From positions 186,001 to 250,000 of the forward strand of contig NZ_LDPO01000003.1 in NCBI RefSeq assembly GCF_001021505.1: 64,000 bases of DNA, given 5' to 3'. The notes under the pieces were generated by a model. That model worked only from the letters and a program-made list of their open reading frames with translations. It did not search any database and had not been told where the DNA came from. The stretch is from Mycolicibacter heraklionensis. GTDB lineage: Bacteria > Actinomycetota > Actinomycetes > Mycobacteriales > Mycobacteriaceae. Position numbers and translations under genes: made by a program. Positions 43,961-51,761 of this stretch are shown here, one piece after another; the stretch's first letter is position 1, and the number at the start of each line of letters is the position of its first letter.

Positions 43961-45610
43961 TCAGCCCTGCTGGGCCTGCTCGCGCGCCCACCGGTAGTCG
44001 GCCTTGCCGGCCGGACTGCGCACGATCGTCGACCGAAACACCACTGCCTTGGGCAGCTTGTAGCGTGCCAGTGACCCGCCTGCATGCTCGATGAGCTCGG
44101 CGGCCGTGACGGCAGCACCCTCGGCGAGGGCCACCACGGCCACCACCTCCTGGCCCCAGCGTTCACTGGGCCGGCCCGCGACCACCACGTCGATGACGCC
44201 CGGATGTGACGCGAGGGCCGTCTCGACCTCTTCGGCGAAGATCTTCTCCCCGCCGGAGTTGATCGTCACCGAATCCCGGCCGAGCAGCTCGATCGATCCG
44301 TCTTCCAGGTGCCGCGCTCGGTCGCCGGGAACCGCGAAGCGCGTCTCACCGATCACCGGGAACGTCGCCGCGGTCTTGGCGGCATCGCCCTTGTAGCCCA
44401 GGGGGACATAGCCGCGCTGACCGAGCCAGCCCAGGCCGTCGTGCCCGGGTTGCAAGACGGTCCCGAGGTCCTCGGCCACCACACAGGTGTCCGGTCCACC
44501 GGCGAAGGTTCCGGTGGAGACCGCACCCGAGGTCGACATGTGACGCATCTGGGCGCCGGTCTCCGACGAACCGACCCCGTCGATCACCATGGCGCCGGGC
44601 AGGGTCTCGACGATCTGCTGCTTGACGTACGGCGTCAGCAGGGCGCCGCCGTTGGCCACCACCAGCAGCGACGACACATCGGCCGTGCCCTTGCGGATCG
44701 CGTCGAGCAGCGGCCGGGCCATCGCGTCGCCGACCACGGTCACCGACAGCACTTTCTCCCGCTCAATGGCGCGTACCACGTCGTCGGCGTCGAAATGGTC
44801 CACAACCGAAGGGAAGACGAGGGTTTGGCCGGTGTTGATCGCGGTCATCACCGCCCACTGCGCGGCGCCGTGGATCAGCGGCGGCAGGATCATCAGCTTG
44901 ACGCCCGGGTTCTCCCGGACCGGCCCCACGATGTCGTCGATGGAGCTGACCTCTTCGGCGGTCATGAGGTTGCGGCCGCCGAACGAGCCCATGAAGATGT
45001 CGTGCTGACGCCAGAGCACACCCTTGGGCATCCCGGTGGTGCCGCCGGTGTAGAGCACATACAGGTCGTCGGGCGAGGGCTGCACCGGAGGGGGTTCCGG
45101 TGAGCTGTCCGCCAGCACCGTCTCGTAGTCGACCGCCCCGTCGAGCAGGGCGTTGCCGGAGTCGTCGGCGATCTGGATGAGCACTTTGAGCTGGGGGAGG
45201 TCGGGGAGTACCTCGGCCAGGGTGGGCGCGAACGCGGCGTGGTACACCAGTGCGGTGGCGCCGGAATCAGCCAGCAGGTATGCCAATTCCTTGCGCACAT
45301 AGCGGTAGTTGACGTTGAACGGCGCCACCCGGGCCCGGAAGCTGCCCAGCAGGGTTTCGACGAACTCATTGCCGTTGTAGGCGTAGATCCCCAGGAGATC
45401 CTGGCCGGTCTCGTGCGCAGACAGGTCCGACCGCGGCGTGTGACATCCCAGCCCGCGGGAGTGCAGGTAGGACGCCAGCCGGTTGGACCGCTCGAGGATC
45501 TGCGCATAGGTGTAGCGCCGGTCGCCCTGGACGATCATGTCGCGGTCGGGAATCGCCGCGGCCACCGCGTCGGTGACCTCCGGCACGGTGAACTGGGTCA
45601 GGAGTGCCAC
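43961..45610 (-). CDS. Acyl-CoA synthetase, FadD17/FadD19-like
   Basis: A 549-aa AMP-forming ligase with a GTG start overlapping the isochorismatase-like gene by 13 bases. Phosphate loop LYTGGTTGMPKGVLWRQHD, GVGSSETGAQM, PGDRARHLEDGSIELLGRDS and a C-terminal SPAGKADYRWAREQ with the catalytic Lys. The length (M. tuberculosis FadD19 is 548 aa) and the VLWRQ signature place it with the sterol side-chain ligases that activate C24-type acids. It is the last of a three-gene operon with the Rieske oxygenase. Confidence 0.88.
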   Translation of the reverse strand: MALLTQFTVPEVTDAVAAAIPDRDMIVQGDRRYTYAQILERSNRLASYLHSRGLGCHTPRSDLSAHETGQDLLGIYAYNGNEFVETLLGSFRARVAPFNVNYRYVRKELAYLLADSGATALVYHAAFAPTLAEVLPDLPQLKVLIQIADDSGNALLDGAVDYETVLADSSPEPPPVQPSPDDLYVLYTGGTTGMPKGVLWRQHDIFMGSFGGRNLMTAEEVSSIDDIVGPVRENPGVKLMILPPLIHGAAQWAVMTAINTGQTLVFPSVVDHFDADDVVRAIEREKVLSVTVVGDAMARPLLDAIRKGTADVSSLLVVANGGALLTPYVKQQIVETLPGAMVIDGVGSSETGAQMRHMSTSGAVSTGTFAGGPDTCVVAEDLGTVLQPGHDGLGWLGQRGYVPLGYKGDAAKTAATFPVIGETRFAVPGDRARHLEDGSIELLGRDSVTINSGGEKIFAEEVETALASHPGVIDVVVAGRPSERWGQEVVAVVALAEGAAVTAAELIEHAGGSLARYKLPKAVVFRSTIVRSPAGKADYRWAREQAQQG

Positions 45611-46215
45611 GTGTGCATCAGCTCCTCTGTGGTGGTGATCGTCGCCAGCAGGGACAGGGTGTTGTCGATGATGGCAGCACCGTACTCGGCCGGCACACCG
45701 GCCACCGCGTCGCGGGGCACCACCACGCGGTATGCGGCGTTGACCGCGTCCATGACCAGGTTCGGGATGGCCACGTTCAGGGAGACTCCCACGGCGACAA
45801 TGGTGGAGACCCCCAGATTGCGCAGCACCGCATCCAGATCGGTTCCGCCCATCGGTCCCAGGCCGTGATATCGGTGCAGCACCAGGTCAGACGGCTCCGG
45901 CCCGAACTCGGGCAACAGGGTCGCGCCGGGGCTGCCCGGATCGATGCGCACCGCGCTGCGGCCGGCGGCGAACAGTCGGGCGTTGTGGTTGGAGCCCAAT
46001 CCGTCCGGGCGACGGTGCACCAGGCAGTGCACCACCGCAACACCGGCCGCCCGCGCCACCGGGAGCAGTCGGCCGATGTTCGGCAGTGCAACGCGGCGCG
46101 CCTCGTCGGCAAGCATCCGCAGCCCGGCGTCGGGTCCGACGACCGCGCCCTGCAGCTCCTGGGTGATGAGCGCGGTGCGCTCCGGCACCACCAGCTCCGC
46201 CAGCGTTTCGGTCAT
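45598..46215 (-). CDS. Isochorismatase-like cysteine-hydrolase-fold protein lacking catalytic Cys
   Basis: A 205-aa protein of the isochorismatase-like hydrolase fold. ATG 46215 was chosen for the ATGA overlap with the Rieske gene. The family strand around the nucleophile (normally GVxTNVCVExTAR) reads VGVSLNVAIPNLVMDAVNA, so the catalytic Cys is Ala. The N-terminal Asp position (normally LLVIDMQ) reads ALITQELQG. It keeps the basic residues of VVHCLVHRR. It is therefore probably not a classic cysteine hydrolase; it may use another mechanism or be structural. Middle gene of the Rieske, isochorismatase-like, FadD operon. Confidence 0.82.
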   Translation of the reverse strand: MTETLAELVVPERTALITQELQGAVVGPDAGLRMLADEARRVALPNIGRLLPVARAAGVAVVHCLVHRRPDGLGSNHNARLFAAGRSAVRIDPGSPGATLLPEFGPEPSDLVLHRYHGLGPMGGTDLDAVLRNLGVSTIVAVGVSLNVAIPNLVMDAVNAAYRVVVPRDAVAGVPAEYGAAIIDNTLSLLATITTTEELMHTWHS

Positions 46216-47204
46216 GCCGGAACGTCGTAGAACTGCGTCGCCCATTTCCGGAGGGTCATAAAAGGTTTCGCGTCGACTTTGGACAGCGCCGGATTCTGGA
46301 TGTAGCGCTGATAGCGCCAGATGCCCAGGTCGTCTTCGACAGTGGTCAGGAACTGCTTCTCGACACGCGCCCGTACGTCATCCGGCGGCGCGTCGGAATC
46401 ATCGCCGGGAATCCGCGGCCACCAGATCGAATAGAACAGATCCGAGCGGCCGTCGTCGACCGGAGTGCAGGTGAAGATCAGCCGGTGCTGCTGCACGCCC
46501 TCGAAGATGCTGATCGCCCCGCCGAGCCCGAACAGGTGGCTGTGGAAACGCAACGCCATCTGCTCCGGGTCATCAGCGCGCTCGTCGGGCCAGCCGGCTA
46601 CGAACTGCCATTCCTGGTCGACCATTTTCCAATCGAGCACCCTGGGCGTCACCGTCGCGTGGTGCACGTACTGGAAATGTGCGCTGTCAGCGGCGTTCTC
46701 GGCCACGATCTGCGGGTGAACCGGTTCGCCCTCCAGGCGTCGGGAGAACTCCGGGTAGGCCCGGTAGTAGTCCTGCGGGCCGGCGGTGAACTGGGGAAAC
46801 TTGCCGAAGATGTCGGGCATCTCCCAGTGGGGTTCGGCGCCGTCGGGGTGGTGCCAGATGAACACGCAGCCGTGTTGCTCGCGGACCGGGTAGACCCGAA
46901 GGCGCAACGCCTTGTTCGGCCGGTCCGGCTGATAGGGGATGTACTTGTTGCAGCCGTCGGGCCCCCACTGCCAGCCGTGGAATGGGCACTCGACGCGGTC
47001 TTCGACCACCGTGCCGCCGTGGCCCAGGTGGGCACCCATGTGCTTGCAGTGCGCCTCCATCACATGCAGCTCACCGTCGGCGTCCCGGTAGGCGACCAGG
47101 TCCTCGCCGAAGTAATGCAGGGCGCGGGTCGCTCCGGCGACGAACTCCGGTGACCAGCCGATCATGAACCAGCCGGTGACCTTCCAGGTGAACGGAACCT
47201 TCAT
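46212..47204 (-). CDS. Rieske non-heme iron oxygenase (KshA-like)
   Basis: A 330-aa oxygenase component. The Rieske 2Fe-2S ligands are in HCKHMGAHLGHGG and CPFHGWQWGPDG (C-x-H ... C-x2-H), and the mononuclear iron motif is NAADSAHFQYVHH. Layout and mycobacterial context resemble KshA-type steroid 9-alpha-monooxygenases, but it is shorter than KshA (about 386 aa), so the substrate need not be a 3-ketosteroid. No reductase (KshB-like) is in the window. It starts the three-gene minus operon, with a candidate operator in the divergent gap to the LLM gene. Confidence 0.88.
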   Translation of the reverse strand: MKVPFTWKVTGWFMIGWSPEFVAGATRALHYFGEDLVAYRDADGELHVMEAHCKHMGAHLGHGGTVVEDRVECPFHGWQWGPDGCNKYIPYQPDRPNKALRLRVYPVREQHGCVFIWHHPDGAEPHWEMPDIFGKFPQFTAGPQDYYRAYPEFSRRLEGEPVHPQIVAENAADSAHFQYVHHATVTPRVLDWKMVDQEWQFVAGWPDERADDPEQMALRFHSHLFGLGGAISIFEGVQQHRLIFTCTPVDDGRSDLFYSIWWPRIPGDDSDAPPDDVRARVEKQFLTTVEDDLGIWRYQRYIQNPALSKVDAKPFMTLRKWATQFYDVPA

Positions 47205-47227
47205 CGGGTGTCCTCTCGCGGGCGGTC

Positions 47228-47246
47228 AACTGAATACCGTACCGTA
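47228..47246. promoter_or_regulatory. Candidate operator, copy 8 of the 19-bp island palindrome
   Basis: AACTGAATACCGTACCGTA matches the consensus at 11 of 16; overlapping it, TACCGTAA matches the left half-site at 7 of 8. It lies between the Rieske (minus) and LLM (plus) genes. The last copy found rightward, marking a possible edge of the regulon. Confidence 0.4.
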
Positions 47247-47284
47247 AACCCATCGATAGGCACATCCAAGGGAGGAATGGGAGC

Positions 47285-48343
47285 GTGGTCATGGGCCGAT
47301 CCGAGCGGGTCCTCGACGAGCTGGGCTACTACCTGCTGGCCGGCGCCGGTGGCGAAGGCCCGGCCGCGTTGATGGATGAGGCCCGCCGCGGCGAGGAACT
47401 CGGCTTCGGCACCGCATTCATCTCCGAACGCTGGAACGTCAAGGAGGCGTCATCACTGGTCGGGGCGGCGTGCGCAGTCACCAACCGGATGCAGATCGCC
47501 ACCGCGGCAACCAATCACAACACCCGCCACCCCTTGATCACCGCGTCGTGGGCGACCACCATGCACCGGCTGTCCGGCGGGCGGTTCACCCTCGGCATCG
47601 GCCGCGGGGTGGGTGCCCTGTATGCCGCGTTCGGGATCCCCAACGTCACCACCGCGCAGATGGCCGACTTCGCGCAGGTGATGCGGCGCCTGTGGCACGG
47701 CGAGGTGATCTTGGGCCACGACGGGCCGATCGGCCGCTACCAGGTGCTGTTCTTGGACCCGGACTTCCGCGAAGACATCCGGCTGGCGCTGGTGGCATTC
47801 GGGCCGAAAACACTCGAGTTGGGCGGGGCGCTGTTCGACGACGTCATCCTGCACACCTACTTCACCCCGGAGACCTTGCAGCGCAGTGTGCGCACGGTGA
47901 AGGACGCCGCGGAACGCGCCGGCCGCGACCCGGCGAGCGTGCGAGTGTGGTCCTGTCTTGCCACGGTGGGCGATCACCTGCCCGAGGAGCTGCGGATGAA
48001 GAAGACCGTCGCGCGGCTGGCCACCTACCTACAGGGTTATGGCGATCTGCTGGTGCGCACCAACAACTGGGATCCGCTGGTGCTGCGGCGCTTCCGCGAG
48101 GACCCGGTGGTGACGTCGATACCGGGCGGTATCGACCACAAGGCCACCGCCGAGCAGATCGAGCACATCGCGACCTTGATCCCCGACGAATGGCTGGAAC
48201 CCGCGGCTACCGGACCGGCGCGGGGCTGCGCCGAGCGCATTCGCGCCGAGTTCGACTACGGCGCGGACGCGGTGATCCTGCACGGTGCCACCCCCGACGA
48301 GCTGGAGCCGGTGGTCACCGCCTACCGCGACGTCGCGGGTTGA
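47285..48343 (+). CDS. LLM-class flavoprotein (F420-type, TIGR03857-like)
   Basis: A 352-aa luciferase-like TIM-barrel protein with a GTG start behind a GGAGG at 47271. Visible patterns are GFGTAFISERWNVKEAS, NRMQIATAATNHNTRHPL and GGRFTLGIGRGVGALYAAFG, typical of F420-dependent LLM oxidoreductases in mycobacteria, where a member often lies among sterol- or CoA-type catabolic genes. The reaction may be a hydride transfer or a flavin-dependent oxygenation; F420 use is inferred from the family. It ends at a hairpin before the convergent DUF559 gene. Confidence 0.82.
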   Translation: MVMGRSERVLDELGYYLLAGAGGEGPAALMDEARRGEELGFGTAFISERWNVKEASSLVGAACAVTNRMQIATAATNHNTRHPLITASWATTMHRLSGGRFTLGIGRGVGALYAAFGIPNVTTAQMADFAQVMRRLWHGEVILGHDGPIGRYQVLFLDPDFREDIRLALVAFGPKTLELGGALFDDVILHTYFTPETLQRSVRTVKDAAERAGRDPASVRVWSCLATVGDHLPEELRMKKTVARLATYLQGYGDLLVRTNNWDPLVLRRFREDPVVTSIPGGIDHKATAEQIEHIATLIPDEWLEPAATGPARGCAERIRAEFDYGADAVILHGATPDELEPVVTAYRDVAG

Positions 48344-48370
48344 GCCCCGGTCGCCCCTTTGCGCGACGGT

Positions 48371-48391
48371 GCGTGTCCCCGCCCGACACGC
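48371..48391. terminator. Short hairpin between convergent genes
   Basis: GCGTGTC-CCCGCCC-GACACGC: perfect 7-bp arms with a 7-base loop, between the LLM (plus) and DUF559 (minus) stops. A weak but well-placed terminator candidate. Confidence 0.5.
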
Positions 48392-48418
48392 CCACGAAGT
48401 TCCCGGGTTTACGCACAC

Positions 48419-49306
48419 TCACGCCGCACGCGACCGGGATAACTCCCGTTCGATCCGGCGCACCATATCCCAGGATCGGCGTCGTACATCGTCATCGACA
48501 ATGGACAACACCGCCCATCCGACATCCTGCAGCGCGGCGCGCTTGCGCCGCTCCCGGCGGAGGGCCTCGGGGCTGCTGTGGAAGTCGTAACTGTCGTATT
48601 CGACCGCGACCCGAAATCTAGGCCAGGCGAAGTCCACCCGCCAGGTCTGGAAGTTGTGGTCGACGATCTCGTATTGCAGTTCCGGCGGCGGCAGCCCGCC
48701 GTCGAGCATCCCCAGCCGCGCTTCGCTCTCCATCGCCGAGTCCGACCGACCGTCGGCCAGCGGGATCAGTTCTCGCACAATGACGATCCCGCGTCGACCG
48801 GACTGGCGGGCCGCAGCGCAGCGCAACTGGCGACGATCACAAGTGCCGCTGCGCAGGGCCGCGTCAAGGGTGGCCAATGCCCGGGGCCGGCGAAGGCTGC
48901 GGGCGACTTCGACCGCGGTCCAGCCGGCTTCGGTGGCAAGCCGGCCGTCGACGATCGCCAGGGGCGCTCCCTGGCGGCGGTGCACCACCAGCCCATCGGA
49001 TTTACGCAGTTGACGACCGACCGGATTCAGCACGTGTAGGTCGGGATCCCCCTCGGTGTCGAAACCGTATGCTGCAGCGGCGGTTCCAAGGCAGACCGCG
49101 ACTTGTTCACCGGCTCTCAGATCCAGACCCGCCAGCCGCAGCGTCGTATCGGGATCGCTCCGGGAATACACGCCGAACCACACCTGGGCGAGGTCGCCGC
49201 GGGCGACGCTCGTTTCGAACGCGGCGCGGCCAAGGTAGCGCTGAAACTGTCCGGCGGTTGCCACCCCGCCCTGCTCGGCCAGCAGCATGTCCAGTTCGTC
49301 GGTCAT
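48419..49306 (-). CDS. DUF559 domain protein (endonuclease-like)
   Basis: A 295-aa protein; ATG 49306 (MTDELDMLLAEQGG) was preferred over the TTG at 49333. It has an N-terminal AbiEi-like winged-helix region of about 60 residues and a C-terminal DUF559 fold (VDFAWPRFRVAVEYDSYDFH at about residues 225-245, then ALRRERRKRAALQDVGW), a PD-(D/E)xK-like endonuclease-related domain with Asp and Glu residues in place. Such mycobacterial proteins are abundant and of unknown role, sometimes grouped with type IV toxin-antitoxin elements. It lies between the island and the mft cluster with no functional link visible. Confidence 0.78.
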   Translation of the reverse strand: MTDELDMLLAEQGGVATAGQFQRYLGRAAFETSVARGDLAQVWFGVYSRSDPDTTLRLAGLDLRAGEQVAVCLGTAAAAYGFDTEGDPDLHVLNPVGRQLRKSDGLVVHRRQGAPLAIVDGRLATEAGWTAVEVARSLRRPRALATLDAALRSGTCDRRQLRCAAARQSGRRGIVIVRELIPLADGRSDSAMESEARLGMLDGGLPPPELQYEIVDHNFQTWRVDFAWPRFRVAVEYDSYDFHSSPEALRRERRKRAALQDVGWAVLSIVDDDVRRRSWDMVRRIERELSRSRAA

Positions 49307-49407
49307 CGCCGCAGCGTGCGGCGGGAACGACAACCACGCCAGTCACGGCTGTGGATAACCGGCGGCTACCTCGGGGACAACCGACGGCGACCTCAGCCCT
49401 GTGGATG

Positions 49408-49467
49408 GCGAGCGTGCGTGGACCCGGCTCCGGCACGGAGTGTCGGGCCGGGGACACGCACGCTCGC
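49408..49467. terminator. 13-bp perfect inverted repeat after mftR
   Basis: GCGAGCGTGCGTG (49408-49420) and CACGCACGCTCGC (49455-49467) are exact complements, with an inner CCGGC/GCCGG pair. It lies 12 bases beyond the mftR stop and before the DUF559 gene (both on the minus strand). Likely ends mftR transcription. Confidence 0.6.
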
Positions 49468-49478
49468 GCGAAAACGGG

Positions 49479-50075
49479 TCAGTCCAGGCCGCCGCGGATC
49501 GCGTCGAACGCCTCGCCGAGAACCGGTGGCAAGGCCAGTGACTCGTCGCCCAGCCAGCGTTCGTAGGCGCTGAGCGCCACCCCCAGCATCATCCACGCCA
49601 CCGTCTGTGGTCGCGGGTCGTCAGCGTCCAGGCCCGCTCGGCGTGCCACGTATTCCGCGATGACGTTGCGCCAGCCGGCGTACATCGTCATCGAGTACGC
49701 CTGCAGCTCATCGGTCTGCAGGATCACCCGCATCCGCCGGCGGTGGCGCGCCGTCTCGCTCTCGTCGAAGGTGTTGAACGCCAACAGTGCCGCCCGCAGC
49801 GCATCACCGAGCGGTGCCTCCGGCTCGATACCGTCCAGCAGGTCCCGCAGCTGTTGCAGGTGCGCGTCGAAGTCACCCCACGGGATGGCGTTCTTGGAGG
49901 CGTAGTACCGGAACACCGTGCGACGGCCGATGCCGGCGGCCTGCGCCACATCGTCGACGCTGACCTCACCGAATCCGCGGGCGGCGAACAGGTCGATGGC
50001 CACGTCGGTGATGTGCTGCGGGGTGGTGGAGCGACGCCGCCCGGCGCGGGGATGCGGTTCCGGCGTACCGCCCAT
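49479..50075 (-). CDS. mftR: Mycofactocin system TetR-family regulator MftR
   Basis: A 198-aa TetR protein. N-terminal HTH ([20 protein letters not shown], then [20 protein letters not shown], about residues 20-65) and a C-terminal ligand domain. It is divergent from mftA, in the standard mycobacterial position, with PWGDFDAHL after the HTH as in MftR proteins. MftR represses mft genes and responds to long-chain acyl-CoA in M. smegmatis. It probably binds in the 105-bp mftR-mftA gap. Confidence 0.92.
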   Translation of the reverse strand: MGGTPEPHPRAGRRRSTTPQHITDVAIDLFAARGFGEVSVDDVAQAAGIGRRTVFRYYASKNAIPWGDFDAHLQQLRDLLDGIEPEAPLGDALRAALLAFNTFDESETARHRRRMRVILQTDELQAYSMTMYAGWRNVIAEYVARRAGLDADDPRPQTVAWMMLGVALSAYERWLGDESLALPPVLGEAFDAIRGGLD

Positions 50076-50116
50076 CTGACAGCCCCACTTCCTTTACGGC
50101 ACCCGATGCCATATTC

Positions 50117-50153
50117 TGTCCGAGATTGTGACCGACACGACAGTCCGTTGTCG
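50117..50153. promoter_or_regulatory. mftR-mftA divergent promoter with candidate MftR operators
   Basis: Two imperfect inverted repeats lie here: TGTCCG...CCGACA (50117-50137) and CGACA-GTCCGT-TGTCG (50138-50153). TATTCT at 50112-50117 could be a -10 for mftA. These are the most symmetric sites in the gap and the best candidates for MftR binding. They do not match the island palindrome. Confidence 0.4.
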
Positions 50154-50180
50154 AACCCCACTGTGAGAGAGGCCTGCGTC

Positions 50181-50273
50181 ATGGACCAGAACCAGCAGAA
50201 CGACACCGCCGAGATCGTCACCGAGACCCTGGTCGAAGAGGTGTCCATCGACGGCATGTGCGGCGTCTACTGA
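50181..50273 (+). CDS. mftA: Mycofactocin precursor peptide MftA
   Basis: A 30-residue peptide, MDQNQQND... to ...EEVSIDGMCGVY, ending in the invariant IDGMCGVY tail. The last two residues, Val29-Tyr30, are decarboxylated and cyclised by MftC, then released to become the redox core. An AGAGAGG site precedes the ATG by about ten bases. It heads the mftABCDEFG cluster, and mftB starts two bases after its stop. Confidence 0.96.
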   Translation: MDQNQQNDTAEIVTETLVEEVSIDGMCGVY

Positions 50274-50275
50274 CC

Positions 50276-50581
50276 ATGCCGGAGGTCGCCGTGGCGTCGG
50301 AGGCAACTGCGTTCGACCCCGACCGCGGCTGGGAGCTGCACCCGCAGGTGGCGCTCCGTCCGGAGCCGTTTGGTGCGCTGCTGTACCACTTCGGCACCCG
50401 TAAGTTGTCGTTCCTGAAGAACCGCACCATCGTCGAGGTGGTGCGGTCTCTTCCAGACCACGACGATGTCCGATCCGCCTGCCGCGCAGCCGGAGTCGAC
50501 GACGCCGACCAGGGTCCGTACCTGCATGCGCTGCGCGTGCTGGCGGATTCGAAGATGCTGATGCCCAGGGAGGGCCAATGA
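50276..50581 (+). CDS. mftB: Mycofactocin chaperone MftB (peptide-binding)
   Basis: A 101-aa PqqD-like RiPP recognition element. ATG 50276 was chosen over the GTG at 50258, which would overlap mftA. Conserved core HPQVALRPEPFGALLYHFGTRK and FLKNRTIVEVV. It delivers MftA to the radical SAM enzyme MftC and overlaps its gene by ATGA. Expected length for the family (about 90-105 aa). Confidence 0.95.
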   Translation: MPEVAVASEATAFDPDRGWELHPQVALRPEPFGALLYHFGTRKLSFLKNRTIVEVVRSLPDHDDVRSACRAAGVDDADQGPYLHALRVLADSKMLMPREGQ

Positions 50582-51759
50582 CATCCGTGGCACCGGTGCC
50601 CCGGCTGATCGAACAATTCGAGCACGGGCTTGACGCGCCGATCTGCCTGACGTGGGAGCTGACCTACGCCTGCAACCTGGCGTGCGTGCACTGCCTGTCC
50701 TCGTCGGGTAAGCGCGACCCCCGCGAGCTGTCCACGCAGCAATGCAAGGACATCATCGACGAGCTCGAACGCATGCAGGTGTTCTACGTCAACATCGGTG
50801 GCGGGGAACCCACTGTGCGGTCGGACTTTTGGGAGCTGGTGGACTACGCCACCGAGCACCACGTCGGGGTGAAGTTCTCCACCAACGGCCTGCGGATCAC
50901 CGCCGAGGTGGCGGCCAAGCTGGCGGCCAGCGACTACGTCGACGTCCAGATCTCCCTGGATGGCGCCACCGCCGAGGTCAACGACCCGATCCGCGGTCCC
51001 GGCTCGTTCGACATGGCGATCCGGGCACTGGAGAACCTGGCCGCGGCCGGATTCTCCGACGCCAAGATCTCGGTGGTGGCGACTCGCCACAACATCGATC
51101 AGCTCGACGACTTCGCCGCCCTGGCCAGCCGGTACGGGGCCACGCTGCGCATCACCCGGCTGCGGCCATCGGGGCGGGGCGCCGACGTGTGGGACGACCT
51201 GCACCCGACCGCCGACCAGCAGGTCCAGCTCTATGACTGGCTGGTGGCCAACGGGGAACGGGTGCTCACCGGTGACTCCTTCTTCCACCTGTCCGGTCTG
51301 GGCGCACCCGGTGCGCTGGCCGGACTGAACATGTGCGGCGCCGGTCGGGTGGTGTGCCTCATCGACCCGGTCGGCGATGTCTACGCCTGCCCGTTCGCCA
51401 TCCACGACCGTTTCCTCGCCGGAAACGTGTTGTCCGACGGTGGTTTCGACAACGTCTGGAAGAACGCCCCGCTGTTCCGGGAACTGCGGGAGCCGCAGTC
51501 CGCAGGGGCCTGCGGAAGCTGCAACCACTACGACAGCTGCCGCGGCGGCTGCATGGCCGCCAAGTTCTTCACCGGCCTGCCGCTCGATGGCCCCGACCCG
51601 GAATGCGTCCAGGGCTACGGCGCTCCCGCGTTGGCCGCCGATCGCACCAAGCCCCGTCCGGCCGCGGACCATTCCCGCGGCAAGCCGATCACCACTGTGG
51701 TGCCGTTGACGCTGTCCATGCGTCCGCCGGCCCGCCTCTGCAATGAAAGCCCCATCTGA
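50578..51759 (+). CDS. mftC: Mycofactocin radical SAM maturase MftC
   Basis: A 393-aa radical SAM/SPASM enzyme. The SAM cluster motif CNLACVHC (CX3CX2C; Cys32, 36, 39) is intact, and the C-terminal SPASM region has MCGAGRVVCLIDPVGDVYAC, GACGSCNHYDSCRGGC and further Cys for auxiliary clusters. It performs the oxidative decarboxylation and then the C-C cyclisation of the Val-Tyr end of MftA. Strongly coupled to mftB by ATGA. Confidence 0.96.
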   Translation: MTSVAPVPRLIEQFEHGLDAPICLTWELTYACNLACVHCLSSSGKRDPRELSTQQCKDIIDELERMQVFYVNIGGGEPTVRSDFWELVDYATEHHVGVKFSTNGLRITAEVAAKLAASDYVDVQISLDGATAEVNDPIRGPGSFDMAIRALENLAAAGFSDAKISVVATRHNIDQLDDFAALASRYGATLRITRLRPSGRGADVWDDLHPTADQQVQLYDWLVANGERVLTGDSFFHLSGLGAPGALAGLNMCGAGRVVCLIDPVGDVYACPFAIHDRFLAGNVLSDGGFDNVWKNAPLFRELREPQSAGACGSCNHYDSCRGGCMAAKFFTGLPLDGPDPECVQGYGAPALAADRTKPRPAADHSRGKPITTVVPLTLSMRPPARLCNESPI

Positions 51760-51761
51760 CC

